A DNA stretch of 64,000 bases from Streptomyces antibioticus (GCF_002019855.1 NZ_CM007717.1:6829750-6893749); one strand, 5' to 3'. Counted from the stretch's first letter, positions 27,463 to 45,748 are shown. Translations and numbers: made by a program. Notes: generated from the sequence alone by a model not told the origin.

Positions 27463-27984
27463 TCAGGCCGCGTGGGGTTGCCAGGCTTCCTGGAAGCGGC
27501 GGCGGGCTCGGTAGAGGCGGGAGCGGACGGTGCCCACGGGGAGGGAGAGGGTGGCGGCCATCTCGTCCTCGTTGAGGCCGTAGAAGCGCAGGGTGAGGAC
27601 CTGGCGGTGAGGGGCGGAGAGGCGGTCCAGGACGTCGTTGATGTGGACCGCGTCCAAGGGGTTCGCCGGGTGGCCGGAGTCCAGTTCCGTGCCCGTGGCC
27701 TCCGCCTTCAGGCGTTTGGCCGTGCGGATCGCCTCCCGGACGGTCACGGAGCGGACCCAGCCGTAGAAGGCGGCGGGTTCCCGTAGCGTGCCGAGTCCCC
27801 GGTAGATGGCCAGCAGGGCTTCCTGGACGGCGTCCGAGGCGTTGTCGCGGGCGATCGGGAAGCAGACGTGGGCGACGTACGGGGTGATCTCGGTGAGCAG
27901 GTCGTTCATGGCCTGGGCGTCGCCGGCCCGCGCCCGGGACAGCAGGTCGGCGACGGGGGTGGGGGGTTCGTGCTCGGTCTTCAT
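27463..27984 (-). CDS. antA: Antimycin ECF sigma factor AntA
   Basis: A 173-residue extracytoplasmic-function sigma factor: region 2 at residues ~15-85 and region 4 at ~110-165 (helix-turn-helix around LPVGTVRSRLYRARR). No anti-sigma gene is adjacent, as known for the orphan AntA. From the antimycin literature as I recall it, AntA directly activates antGF and the antH operon (3-formamidosalicylate supply) and is removed by ClpXP through a C-terminal Ala-Ala tag. The protein here ends in H-A-A, keeping that tag. The gene lies downstream of antB on the same strand across a 73-base G-rich-repeat spacer, so it is probably transcribed as antBA. Confidence 0.93.
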   Translation of the reverse strand: MKTEHEPPTPVADLLSRARAGDAQAMNDLLTEITPYVAHVCFPIARDNASDAVQEALLAIYRGLGTLREPAAFYGWVRSVTVREAIRTAKRLKAEATGTELDSGHPANPLDAVHINDVLDRLSAPHRQVLTLRFYGLNEDEMAATLSLPVGTVRSRLYRARRRFQEAWQPHAA

Positions 27985-28016
27985 CTCGGAGGGTCGCTCC
28001 TTGGGAAGGGGAAGCC

Positions 28017-28048
28017 GGGAGGGAGGGAAGGCCGGGAGGGAGGGAAGG
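28017..28048. repeat. G-tract repeat in the antB-antA spacer
   Basis: GGGAGGGAGGGAAGG occurs twice (28017-28031 and 28034-28048, period 17) on the plus strand, giving at least six runs of three or more G. The antBA transcript carries the C-rich complement. The plus strand could fold as a G-quadruplex in the template DNA between the two cistrons. It may alternatively be slippage. Confidence 0.6.
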
Positions 28049-28057
28049 TCGGCCCCG

Positions 28058-29362
28058 TCAGGCCGTGACCGTCTGTTCGGGGGTTCGGGGTGAGCCGGCC
28101 CCAGCGGTCAGGCTCAGCAGCGTGGCGCCGACCTCGTCCCGCAGCGCGGCCATGAAGTCCGTGCTGAAGCACGCCGTGTGGTGCGGAAACTCGATGGCGA
28201 GGCGGCCGTCGAAGGTGGTCACGCAGGCCATCAGGGGGCTGCGGCCGGCCTGCGGGAAGTAGTGCTCGCGGGCCGGGACGAGCCGTACGTCCGTCACCCG
28301 CAGGCCGTCCGGGAGGCGGGGGCCGGACACCGCGCCCATGTTGGTGTTGATCACGGTGCCCATCTGAAGGGCCGGATGGCGCGGGACGTCCGGCATGATC
28401 CGCATCTCCCGGAAGTGGTCGCCGCGTTCGATGTGGTCGCCCAGCGCCGCGCCCAACTCCCGGGCCAGGTCGTGCGGTGAGCTGTCCGGGCGCACCTCCA
28501 GCGTGTGCAGATGCGCGGTGACGGCGGCCACCATGACCTCGGCCGACAGCGGCGGGGTGAGGCGGGAGCGGACGTCCACGGGGGACATGCAGGCCAGGAC
28601 GCGCGAGCCCGTGCCGTCCATGCGCCGGCGCACCGCGAGCAGCAGGGCGGCGCCGATCAGGCCGTGCACGGAGAGGCCGGCCGTGCGGGCGGCGGTGCGC
28701 AGCCGGAGAGTCTCGTCGAGGTTCAGCCGTAGCCGTGCCACCTCGATGCGGTGGTCCGGTCCGCCTCCGGAAGGGACGTCATAGGGGAGGAGCTGTACCG
28801 GGCGGAGCTGCGTGTCCTCGACGCGGCGCTTCAAGTACGCGGCCGTGTCTGCCTCGTCGGCCGGAGGGAGCAGCGTGCTGACCGGGGCCGGCCAGGCCGG
28901 CGGGCGGGGCTCGGCATCGTTGTCGGAGCCGGCGGCGAGCCGCTCCCCGTACCGGTCCCAGAGGCGGTTCAGCAGGGTGATGGCGCTGTGTCCGTCGGTG
29001 ATCACATGGTCCACGGTCAGCACGAACGTGTGCGTGTGCCCGCCCGGTTCGCCGATCAGGACGGCCCGTGCCAGTGGACCGCCCACGGTCAGCGGGGTGT
29101 TCAGCTCCTCGGCGTAGGCGTCCTCGCCCGGCGGCCGCGTGGTCAGCCGGGGGCGTTCGGGCTCCGGCAGTGGTTCGAGGGCGTGGCCGCCGCCCTCCAC
29201 CGGGACGATCCGGGTGCGCAGGGTGGGCTGTTCGGCGGTCACGGCGTCGAACGCCGCCGCCAGCGCCGCCGTGTCGACGGGGCCGTCCAGGGTGCAGGAC
29301 AGGACCGCCCGGCTCCGCTGGGGGACGTACAGGGTCTCCACCGGACACAGTTCGCGTCGCAT
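28058..29362 (-). CDS. antB: Antimycin acyltransferase AntB
   Basis: A 434-residue condensation-domain/PapA5-like acyltransferase. The active site HxxxDG appears as D-H-V-I-T-D-G at ~residue 125. A second family segment is a late latch with MGTVINTNMGAV. AntB is the discrete enzyme that esterifies the C-8 hydroxyl of the antimycin dilactone with varied acyl groups, which gives rise to most antimycin congeners. ATG 29362 is preceded by GAAAGG. It heads the antBA operon; two palindromes lie 45 and 90 bases upstream. The divergent antC begins 729 bases away. Confidence 0.92.
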   Translation of the reverse strand: MRRELCPVETLYVPQRSRAVLSCTLDGPVDTAALAAAFDAVTAEQPTLRTRIVPVEGGGHALEPLPEPERPRLTTRPPGEDAYAEELNTPLTVGGPLARAVLIGEPGGHTHTFVLTVDHVITDGHSAITLLNRLWDRYGERLAAGSDNDAEPRPPAWPAPVSTLLPPADEADTAAYLKRRVEDTQLRPVQLLPYDVPSGGGPDHRIEVARLRLNLDETLRLRTAARTAGLSVHGLIGAALLLAVRRRMDGTGSRVLACMSPVDVRSRLTPPLSAEVMVAAVTAHLHTLEVRPDSSPHDLARELGAALGDHIERGDHFREMRIMPDVPRHPALQMGTVINTNMGAVSGPRLPDGLRVTDVRLVPAREHYFPQAGRSPLMACVTTFDGRLAIEFPHHTACFSTDFMAALRDEVGATLLSLTAGAGSPRTPEQTVTA

Positions 29363-29406
29363 GCGTTCAGCCTTTCTTCCCGTCGGATTCACGTCCGACG
29401 GATGTG

Positions 29407-29425
29407 CTTTCCATCCAATGGAAAC
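29407..29425. promoter_or_regulatory. Palindrome 1 upstream of antB
   Basis: TTTCCAT-CCA-ATGGAAA (29408-29424) is a perfect 7-bp inverted repeat with a 3-base centre, about 45 bases from the antB start. It matches palindrome 2 in the outer arms (TTTCCA...TGGAAA). A position at or near the antB promoter suggests an operator. Confidence 0.6.
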
Positions 29426-29451
29426 CAGGGGAAAGGGGAAGGGTGTCCACG

Positions 29452-29470
29452 CTTTCCACTCAGTGGAAAG
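29452..29470. promoter_or_regulatory. Palindrome 2 upstream of antB
   Basis: CTTTCCACT-C-AGTGGAAAG (29452-29470) is a perfect 9-bp inverted repeat around one base. Its centre is 45 bases from that of palindrome 1. The two share the pattern CTTTCCA-N5-TGGAAA, so they are probably sites for the same dimeric protein. Confidence 0.65.
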
Positions 29471-29891
29471 GGCATGCTGTCGAATCCCTCGTGAGTGCGG
29501 ACACTCGACCAAGGTATCCGCCGACAACCTCAAGAACAGCTCAAGTTGACTGATTCACAACCTGGATCAAGCCTTCCTTCGGGGTGTGGAAGCGGTGCCA
29601 GGCGGAGCGATTTCGGTCCGACAGCTCAGTCGTTGCAGGTCAGAGGTTTGATTCAGGGGGTGTTCACCGAGAGGCTCGGAAGGATGTCCTAAATCAATTC
29701 CCGGGGCCGGGAAACACCGGCGGCGCGTCCGAAAAAACCTCGCGCACGATATTCCGTGCGTCATTCCGCACGTATCGAGGCGCCTTGACGGTCCGACGGC
29801 CGGTCGTGCAGAGTGATGCGTCGGCAGATGATCGTTCCCCGACCAGACGATTCCCGCGCCGTCGGGCGCATCCGTTTCCTTACGCCATTCA

Positions 29892-29926
29892 CGGCCACCG
29901 TGCCGCTATTTCGGCCACCGTGCCGC
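29892..29926. repeat. 15-bp direct repeat upstream of antC
   Basis: CGGCCACCGTGCCGC occurs at 29892-29906 and again at 29912-29926 (period 20, about two helical turns). It lies ~170 bases before the antC start, within the likely antC leader. A third partial match (CCGCCACCG) follows. Confidence 0.5.
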
Positions 29927-30091
29927 CTTTCCGCCACCGAGTTCACCGCGTGCCGCCCCGGCGCGTCGGTCCGGTGCGCGGGCGGCCGGTGGTGCCGCGT
30001 ACGCCTGTTCCGGCTTCACCCGCCCCCGGCCGCCCGCCGGACGGGCGGGCGGGGCGCGTGAACACCCGCTCGCCAGTTGAGGGTTGGTGCC

Positions 30092-38801
<8,710 letters not shown>

Positions 38802-38809
<8 letters not shown>

Positions 38810-41800
38810 CCCCGTGTCTGACCCCGTGTCTGACTCCATGGCGGACCACTTCACCGGGCAGGACGACGACGCCCCGCCCGCCGTGGCCGTGATCGGCATG
38901 GCGGCCCGCTTCCCGGGCGCCGACGACGTCGACACGTTCTGGGAGAACCTCGCCGCCGGACGGGACGCCGTACGGCCCGTCACCGACGAGGAGTTCCTCG
39001 CGGCGGGCGGAGACCCCCGCGACCTGGACGACCCGAACCTCGTCCGGATGGCGTCCGTCATCGACGGCATCGACCGCTTCGACGCGGAGTTTTTCGGCTT
39101 CAGCCCCGCCGAGGCGGCGGTGGTCGATCCGCAGCAGCGGCTCCTGCTGGAGACCGCCTACCACGCCCTGGAGGACGCGGGCTGTCTGCGCGCGGCGCGG
39201 GACGGCACGACCGGGGTCTACGCGGGCGCGGGCGACAGCCGTTACTACCCCGGCCATCTGCACCCCCGCTACGCCGGGCAGCCCGGTTCGGTGGCGCTGG
39301 TCCACGCGGCCACCGCCAACTCCCTGGGCACACTGGCCACTCGAATCTCCTACGAGCTGGGCCTGACCGGGCCCAGCCTGTCGCTCCAGACGGCCTGCTC
39401 GACCGCGCTGGTCGCCCTGCACACCGCCTGTCAGGACCTGCTCGACCACCGCTGCGACACCGCGCTCGCCGCCGCCGTCTCCCTCAACCCCTCGGCCCTG
39501 CTGGGCTATCGGCATGTGCCCGGCGGGCCGTTCTCGCCGGACGGGCGCTGCCGTGCCTTCGCGGCGGACGCGGCCGGCACCTCCTCGGGCGACGGCGTCG
39601 GCGCGGTCGTCCTCAAGCGGCTGGCGGACGCCCTCGCCGACGGCGACCGCATCCGCGCGGTCGTCCGGGGCTCGGCGGTGAACAACGACGGCCGCCGCAA
39701 GGTCGGTTTCACCGCGCCGAGCGCCCCCGGCCAGACGGAGGTGGTCCTCGCCGCCCAGGCCGAGGCCGACGTCGACGCCGGCACCATCGGCCTGGTCGAG
39801 GCGCACGGCACCGCCACCCACATCGGCGACCCCATCGAAGTGGCCGCGCTGACCGAGGCGTTCCGGCAGAGTACCGACCGGCGCGGATTCTGCGCCCTGG
39901 GGTCGGTGAAGACGAACATCGGACACCTCGGCGCCGCCGCCGGGATCGCCGGATTCGTCAAGGCCGTCCTCGCCCTGGAGCACCGGCGGATCCCGCCCAG
40001 CCTCCACTTCGACCGGCCCAACCCGCTCATCGACTTCGCCTCCGGACCGTTCCGGGTGCCGACCACGCTGGAGGAGTGGCCGGCCGCCGATCACCCCCGG
40101 CGCGCGGCCGTCAGCGCCTTCGGCGTCGGCGGCACCAACGCCCACGTGATCCTGGAGGAGGCCCCGGCCACCACCGAGACGCCGGCCCCGGCCCCGGCCG
40201 CGCCCGACGCACGCCGCCACGTCCTCCCCCTCTCCGCCCGCACCGCCGGCGCCCTCCCCGGGCAGGCCGAGGCCCTCGCCCGCCACCTGGAACGCCACCC
40301 GGCGACCCGTCTGGACGACCTCGCCCGCGCCCTGCGCACCGACCGCCCGGCCCTGCGCCACCGTACGGCCGTCACCGCCACCACCGTCGCCGAGGCCGTG
40401 ACCGCGTTGCGCACGCCCGCGCCGCCCCTGCCGCCGGTGCCGGACGATCCGCCGCGGGTGGCGTTCCTGCTGCCGGGCGGCGGCACCCAGTACGTGGGCA
40501 TGGGCGCCGGCCTGTACCGCGACCACGCCGTCTACCGGGACACGGTGGACGACTGCGCGCGCATCCTGCGGCCGGTGACCGGCGACGACCTGCGCACCGC
40601 GCTGTTCGAGCGGGTCGAGCCGGGCAGCACCGACGCGTTCCTGGCCCTGGTCGTCACCGAGTACGCCGTCGCCCGCACGCTGATCGAGCAGGGGGTGCGC
40701 CCCGACGCGTTCATCGGTCACTCCCTCGGCGAGTACACCGCGGCCTGCCTGGCCGGTGTCATGGACCTCGAAGAGATGCTGCCCGTGGTCGCCGAACGCA
40801 TCCGGCTCATCGCCGCCTGCGGCGGAGCCACCGTCGGTGTCGCGGCCCCGGCCGAGGACCTCGCCCCGCTGCTCGGCCCGGATCTGTCGCTGGCCGCCGT
40901 CAACGGCCCCGAAGCCTGTACGGTCGCGGGCCGCACCGAGGCCGTGGAGCGGCTGGAGGCCGAACTCGCCCGCAGGGGCGTGCCGTTCCGGCGGCTGCGG
41001 ATGCCGGCCGCCGCCCACTCGCACGTCCTCGATCCCGTCCTCGGCACCTTCGCCGACCGACTGCGCACCCTGCGGCTCCGGCCGCCCGCCGTGCCCTACG
41101 TCACCAATGTCACCGGCACGTGGATCACCGACGCCCAGGCCACCGACGTCGGCCACTGGGTCGCCCACACCCGGCGCACGGTCCGGTTCGCGGACGGGAT
41201 CGCCGCTCTCTGGGAGCGCGACCGGCCCGTCCTGGTGGAGATCGGGCCCGGCGACGGCATGGTCAAACTGGCCCGCGCCCGTCTCGCGGACGAGGCACCG
41301 GTGACCGTGACGACCATGCGGCACGCCAAGGCCGAGGGCCCCGACGGCTTCGTCCTGGCACAGGCGCTGGGCCGGCTGTGGGCGGCGGGGGTGGACGCCG
41401 CGCTGCCCGATGTCACGGACGGCGCGCACCGCCGCCGCGTCCGGCTCCCCGGGTACGCCTTCGAGCGGCGCCGGCACTGGATCGACGCCCCCGGCGCCAC
41501 CGCCCCCGCCCACGACGACGACCCCGCGCCCGCCCCCGAGGCGACCGGCGCCCGTGTCCCCCGCCCCCGGCTGACCACCGAGCACCTGGCGCCGCGCACG
41601 GCCGAGGAGCGCGCGGTCACCGACCTGTGGGAGGAGGCGCTCGGCGTCCACGGGATCGGCGTGCACGACAACTTCTTCGACCTCGGCGGCGACTCGATGC
41701 GGGCCGTGCTGCTGTCCGGACGGCTCCGCCAGACCGGGGTCCTCGACGTGCCCGCGGCCGCGCTGCTGGCCACCCCGACCGTCGCGGGACTGCTGACCGC

Positions 41801-42650
41801 CGCCCGGCGGGCACCCGGCCCCGACGCCCTGCGCCCGCTGCTCCCGCTGCGCGCCGAGGGCACCGGGACGCCCCTGTTCTGCCTCCACCCCGGTGCGGGC
41901 GTCTCCTGGCGGTACGCCGGACTCCTGCCCCATCTCGGCGCGGACCAGCGCGTGTTCGGCGTCCAGGCGTTCGGCCTCGACGGCACCCGGCCGCCCGCCC
42001 CGGACGCCGCCGCGATGACGGCCGGGTACGTGGACCTGATCCGCGAGGTCCAACCACAGGGCCCGTACCGGCTGTTGGGGTGGTCCTACGGCGGTTTCGT
42101 GGCCCACGCGATGGCCTGCGCGCTCCAGGAGCAGGGCCAGGAGGTCGAGTTGCTCGCCCTGCTGGACGCGCCCCAGCCGCACGGCACCACCCACGACCCC
42201 GTCCAGGCGGAACGGCAGGTGGCGGCGCTCCTGGCCCGCGTGGCGGGACTGGACCTCCAGGGCCCGGACACCCGTGCCGCCGATGTCGATGCCGTGCTGA
42301 GCCGGATCCCCGAGGACCCGGCCGACGACCCGACGACGGCCGCCCCCGTGACCCGTGCCGAGGCCGCCGCGATCGCCGCCGTGATGCGCAACAACCTGCG
42401 CATCGCACCGCAGTTCGCGCCCAAGGTGTTCCACGGCGACGTGCTGTTCTTCAGCGCCACCCAGGACGCCCCCGGCACCGGCGACGACCTCTCGCTCGCC
42501 CCCGGCAAGGCCGACGCCTGGCGCCCCTGGGTCGACGGCTCGTTCGACGACCACGCCGTGCCCTGCGGCCACTACGAGATGACCGAGCCCGCCCCGATGG
42601 CCCTCATCGGCGCGGCGGTCGCCAAGGCACTGCGCCGGAACGCCGGTTGA
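38802..42650 (+). CDS. antD: Antimycin PKS AntD (KS-AT-ACP-TE)
   Basis: A 1,282-residue single-module polyketide synthase with releasing domain. KS: Cys199 in T-A-C-S-T, with the EAHGT and KTNIGH histidines. AT: Ser641 in G-H-S-L-G; the specificity region reads A-A-A-H-S-H (736-741), unlike plain malonyl or methylmalonyl types and consistent with relaxed alkylmalonyl use. ACP: Ser965. TE: Ser1095 in G-W-S-Y-G-G, with a late His in GHYEM. It has no KR, so the beta-ketone is reduced later by AntM. The TE closes the nine-membered dilactone. ATG 38802 overlaps the antC stop and has GAAAGGA upstream. The first codons contain a doubled GACCCCGTGTCT. Confidence 0.95.
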
Positions 42651-42709
42651 CCGCCGCCCGCCCCGACCCTTCCACCAGCAGCACCGGACCGACGCTCAGG
42701 AGACTGCCC

Positions 42710-43933
42710 GTGACCAAGGACCTGTACGAACTCGGCGACGCCCCCGAACTCGGTACGGCACCCCGGCGGATGTACGCCTCGCTCATCCGTCAGGAGCGCT
42801 ACGGCGAGCCGATCGGCGCCTTCCGCACCGAGGTGGTGGACGTGCCGCCGCTGCTGCCCGGCCAGGTCCTGATCAAGGTGATGGCGGCCGGCGTCAACTA
42901 CAACAACGTGTGGGCGGCGCTGGGTTCACCGCTCGACGTGATCGGCGCCCGGCAGAAGCAGGGGGCCACCGAGGACTTCCACATCGGCGGCTCCGACCTG
43001 TCCGGCATCGTCTGGGCGGTCGGGGAGGGCGCGCGCGGAGTGCGTCTCGGTGACGAGGTGACCGTCCTCGCGTGCCGCTGGGACGAGTCGGCCGAGGACA
43101 TCCGGCTCGGCGCCGACCCGGTGACCTCCTCCTCGCTGCGGGTGTGGGGCTACGAGGAGAACTACGGCTCCTTCGCCCAGTTCGCGGTCGTGGACGACTA
43201 CATGGTGCATCCCAAGCCCGCCCGACTGAACTGGGCGGAGGCGGCCTGCTTCATGGCGACGGCGGCCACCGCGCACCGGCAGTTGTTCGGCTGGCAGCCG
43301 CACACCGTGCGGCCCGGCGACCCCGTCCTCATCTGGGGCGGCGCCGGCGGTCTGGGCAGCATCGCCATCCAGCTCGTCAAACACGCGGGCGGCATCCCGG
43401 TCGCCGTGGTCTCCAGCGAGGAACGCGGCGAGTTCTGCATGCGGCTCGGCGCCAAGGGGTGGATCGACCGGCGGGAGTTCGACCACTGGGGCCGGCTGCC
43501 GCACACCGACGACGAGGCCGCGATGAGCGCCTGGCTGTCCGGCGCCCGCGCCTTCGGCCGCCGCTACTGGGAGGTGCTGGGGGAGCGCCGGGCGCCGCGC
43601 ATCGTGCTGGAGCACTCCGGCGCCGACACCATCCCCACCTCGATCTACATGGCCGACAACGCGGGCATGGTCGTCATCTGCGGCGGCACCACCGGCTACA
43701 ACGGCGATGTCGACCTGCGGTTCCTGTGGATGCGGCAGAAGCGGCTCCAGGGTTCGCACGTGGCCAGCCGGCGCGAGGCGCGCGAGGTGACCCGGCTGAT
43801 CGACCAGGGTGCGATCGACCCGTGCCTGTCACGGACGTTCGCCTTCGAGGAGATCGGCCTCGCCCACCAGCTCCTGCACGAGAACCGGCACCCGGCGGGC
43901 AACATGGCGGTCCTGGTCAACGCGGCCGCGTGA
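42710..43933 (+). CDS. antE: Crotonyl-CoA carboxylase/reductase AntE
   Basis: A 407-residue medium-chain dehydrogenase/reductase. It has the NADPH-binding G-G-A-G-G-L-G-S segment (~residue 210) and the long insert and CoA-site residues of carboxylating CCRs. It makes alkylmalonyl-CoA from 2,3-unsaturated acyl-CoA, the extender units loaded by AntD, and so supplies the C-7 alkyl diversity. GTG 42710 has CAGGAG 9-10 nt upstream. It is third in antCDE and ends at a strong hairpin. Confidence 0.94.
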   Translation: MTKDLYELGDAPELGTAPRRMYASLIRQERYGEPIGAFRTEVVDVPPLLPGQVLIKVMAAGVNYNNVWAALGSPLDVIGARQKQGATEDFHIGGSDLSGIVWAVGEGARGVRLGDEVTVLACRWDESAEDIRLGADPVTSSSLRVWGYEENYGSFAQFAVVDDYMVHPKPARLNWAEAACFMATAATAHRQLFGWQPHTVRPGDPVLIWGGAGGLGSIAIQLVKHAGGIPVAVVSSEERGEFCMRLGAKGWIDRREFDHWGRLPHTDDEAAMSAWLSGARAFGRRYWEVLGERRAPRIVLEHSGADTIPTSIYMADNAGMVVICGGTTGYNGDVDLRFLWMRQKRLQGSHVASRREAREVTRLIDQGAIDPCLSRTFAFEEIGLAHQLLHENRHPAGNMAVLVNAAA

Positions 43934-43962
43934 ACGACGTCGGCGTGGCCGCGTGAACGACG
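43924..43962. repeat. 16-bp direct repeat at the antE stop
   Basis: GGCCGCGTGAACGACG occurs at 43924-43939 (covering the antE stop codon) and at 43947-43962 (period 23). It looks like a slippage duplication of the antE 3' end, lying directly against the terminator hairpin. Confidence 0.75.
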
Positions 43963-43999
43963 GGAGGGGCGGGCGACACCGCGTCGCCCGCCCCTCCCG
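43961..43999. terminator. Strong bidirectional terminator between antE and antF
   Basis: A perfect 17-bp stem pairs 43961-43977 with 43983-43999 (arm CGGGAGGGGCGGGCGAC) around a 5-base loop. It lies in the gap between convergent antCDE and antGF and should insulate both. Confidence 0.85.
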
Positions 44000-44015
44000 A
44001 TCCCGCTCGCGTGCC

Positions 44016-45503
44016 TCAGTTCCCTTCCCGCAGCAGCTTCTTGATGATCTTTCCGGCGGGGTTGCGCGGCACCTGCTCGATGAACTCCACGCTCCGGGGC
44101 CGCTTGTAGGGCGCGAGGTTCTCCCCGAGATGGGCGAGCAGCGTGCGCGCCTCGGTGCCCTCCTCGGCGACCACGTACGCGAGCGGCACCTCCCCGAAGT
44201 CCTCGTCCGGGATGCCGACGACCGCCGCGTCCCGGACCGCCGGATGGGTCAGCAGGGCCCGCTCGATCTCCGACGGGTAGACGTTCTGCCCCGCCCGGAT
44301 GATCAGGTCCTTGCTGCGGTCGACCAGATGGATCCGCCCCGCCTCGTCCAGGAACCCGAGGTCGCCCGTGCGCACCCAGCCGTCGACGGTCACCTCCTCG
44401 GTGGCCGCCGGGTCGTTCCAGTACCCGCGCATCAGCCCCGGGCCGCGCACCACGATCTCGCCGACCTCGCCGCGGGCCGTCTCCCGGCCGTCCTTGCCGA
44501 GGGAGCGCGCGGACATGCCCGGGATCACCCGGCCGCACGGGATCCGGGCGCCCGCGTCACCGGGCGCCGGATGCTCCTCAGGACCCAGGGTGACGAACGG
44601 GCCGCCGACCTCCGTCATGCCGTACACCTGACGGAACCCGCAGCCGAGACGGTCCACGGCGTCGGCGTACACGTCGAGCGGCATCGGCGCGGCGCCGTAG
44701 AGGACCTCCCGCAGCGAGGACAGGTCCGTGCTGTGCGACGCCTTGGCCTGGAGCAGGAAGCGCAGCATCTGCGGCACCAGCCAGATGTGCGTGGCCCGGT
44801 GCCGTTCGACGGCGGCCAGCGCCCGCTGCGGGGTGAAGCCCGGCATCAGGACCACCGTGGCCCCGGCCGCCAGATAGGTCAGGGAGACGACCATGCTGCC
44901 GTGGTACAGCGGGCAGCAGTTGACGAGCACCATGTCGTCGGAGGGCCGGGCCACGGCCAGCCAGCCGAGCGCGATGGCCCGGAACGACCCCTCGTCCACG
45001 GTGACGCCCTTGGCCTGCCCGGTGGTCGCCGAGGTGTGCAGCACGGCGACCGGATCCGAGTCGGGGATCACCGGCAGCGCGGTGTCCGCCGCGACCGTGC
45101 CGAGGGCGGTGAAGACCGGCTTGTCGAGCGCCACCCGGATCCGTACACAGGCGGGCAGTTCGGTGTGCCGGTCGAGGAGCGCCGACTCGCCGAGCACCGC
45201 GACCGCGCCGACCCGCTCGATGATCCCGGCCACCTCCGGCACCGCGAGGCTGTGGTTGAGCGGCACGAACACCGCGCCGAGCCGGGCCAGCGCGAAGTAG
45301 CTCTCCAGCACCTCGATCCGGTCCAGGGAGAGCACCGCGACCCGGTCACCGCGCTCGATGCCCAGCTCACCGAAACCCCGGGCGAGTTCGGCGGTACGGG
45401 CGTCCAACTCGGCCCAGGTGACCGAGCGGCGGTCGTCCACGAGGGCCAACCGGGCGGGAAAGCACTGCCGGTTGCGCTCCAGGAGCTGGGTCAGCCACAT
45501 CAC
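44016..45503 (-). CDS. antF: Aryl acid:carrier-protein ligase AntF
   Basis: A 495-residue adenylate-forming enzyme. The core motifs are HTSATTGQAKGV (P-loop), YGMTEVGGP, and the C-terminal PRNPAGKIIKK with the catalytic lysine. AntF activates anthranilate and loads it on AntG, where the multicomponent oxygenase acts. Its ATG (45503) overlaps the antG stop in ATGA, so the two are translationally coupled. Homology alone would call it an acyl-CoA synthetase; context fixes the role. Confidence 0.93.
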   Translation of the reverse strand: MMWLTQLLERNRQCFPARLALVDDRRSVTWAELDARTAELARGFGELGIERGDRVAVLSLDRIEVLESYFALARLGAVFVPLNHSLAVPEVAGIIERVGAVAVLGESALLDRHTELPACVRIRVALDKPVFTALGTVAADTALPVIPDSDPVAVLHTSATTGQAKGVTVDEGSFRAIALGWLAVARPSDDMVLVNCCPLYHGSMVVSLTYLAAGATVVLMPGFTPQRALAAVERHRATHIWLVPQMLRFLLQAKASHSTDLSSLREVLYGAAPMPLDVYADAVDRLGCGFRQVYGMTEVGGPFVTLGPEEHPAPGDAGARIPCGRVIPGMSARSLGKDGRETARGEVGEIVVRGPGLMRGYWNDPAATEEVTVDGWVRTGDLGFLDEAGRIHLVDRSKDLIIRAGQNVYPSEIERALLTHPAVRDAAVVGIPDEDFGEVPLAYVVAEEGTEARTLLAHLGENLAPYKRPRSVEFIEQVPRNPAGKIIKKLLREGN

Positions 45504-45748
45504 GCGCCGCCCGACACACCGCCGGCGGCGCGCTCGGAGACGAACCGCTCGTAGTCGCCGATCGTCCGGAGCTTCTCCATGTCCTCGGCGGTGATCTCCA
45601 CCCCCGTGCGCTGTTCGACCAGCAGCACCAGCCGCACCAGGTCACCGGAGTCGATCCCGCTGCCCGCCAGGTCGACGTCGTCGCCGATGGTCTCCGCGTA
45701 CTCGACCGTGCCGGTGAGTTCGACCAGCAACTCCCTGATGGAGCTCAT
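45500..45748 (-). CDS. antG: Discrete acyl carrier protein AntG
   Basis: An 82-residue carrier protein with predicted helices and the phosphopantetheine site in G-I-D-S-G (Ser ~34). It carries the aminobenzoate/salicylate unit from AntF through AntHIJKL and hands it to the first C domain of AntC. ATG 45748 is chosen from the family start (MSSIRELLVEL) with a purine-rich AAGGGGAAG upstream; the frame extends further upstream without support. It heads antGF, divergent from antH. Confidence 0.93.
   Translation of the reverse strand: MSSIRELLVELTGTVEYAETIGDDVDLAGSGIDSGDLVRLVLLVEQRTGVEITAEDMEKLRTIGDYERFVSERAAGGVSGGA

Larger units (their letters stand above)
29363..30091. other. Divergent control region between antB and antC
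   Basis: A 729-base non-coding stretch between divergent antBA and antCDE. It holds two palindromes near antB (listed separately) and a 15-base direct repeat (29892-29906 and 29912-29926). For antC there is a plausible vegetative-type promoter: TTGACG near 29784 with CAGAGT about 18 bases downstream. No credible protein-coding frame is seen. I found no clean copy of the PAS-LuxR site (CTVGGGAWWTCCCBAG) that I would expect if FscRI-type control operates here. Confidence 0.6.

Noticed and set aside
29747..29777. Dyad CGATA...CGTGCG...CGCACG...TATCG upstream of antC
   Set aside because: The inner and outer arms do not share a centre, so it is not a true palindrome.
29363..30091. FscRI/PimM-type PAS-LuxR site (CTVGGGAWWTCCCBAG)
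   Set aside because: I scanned the antB-antC region by eye because such control is reported for antBA and antCDE. Only partial half-sites (for example near 29480 and 29696) were seen, none convincing enough to annotate.
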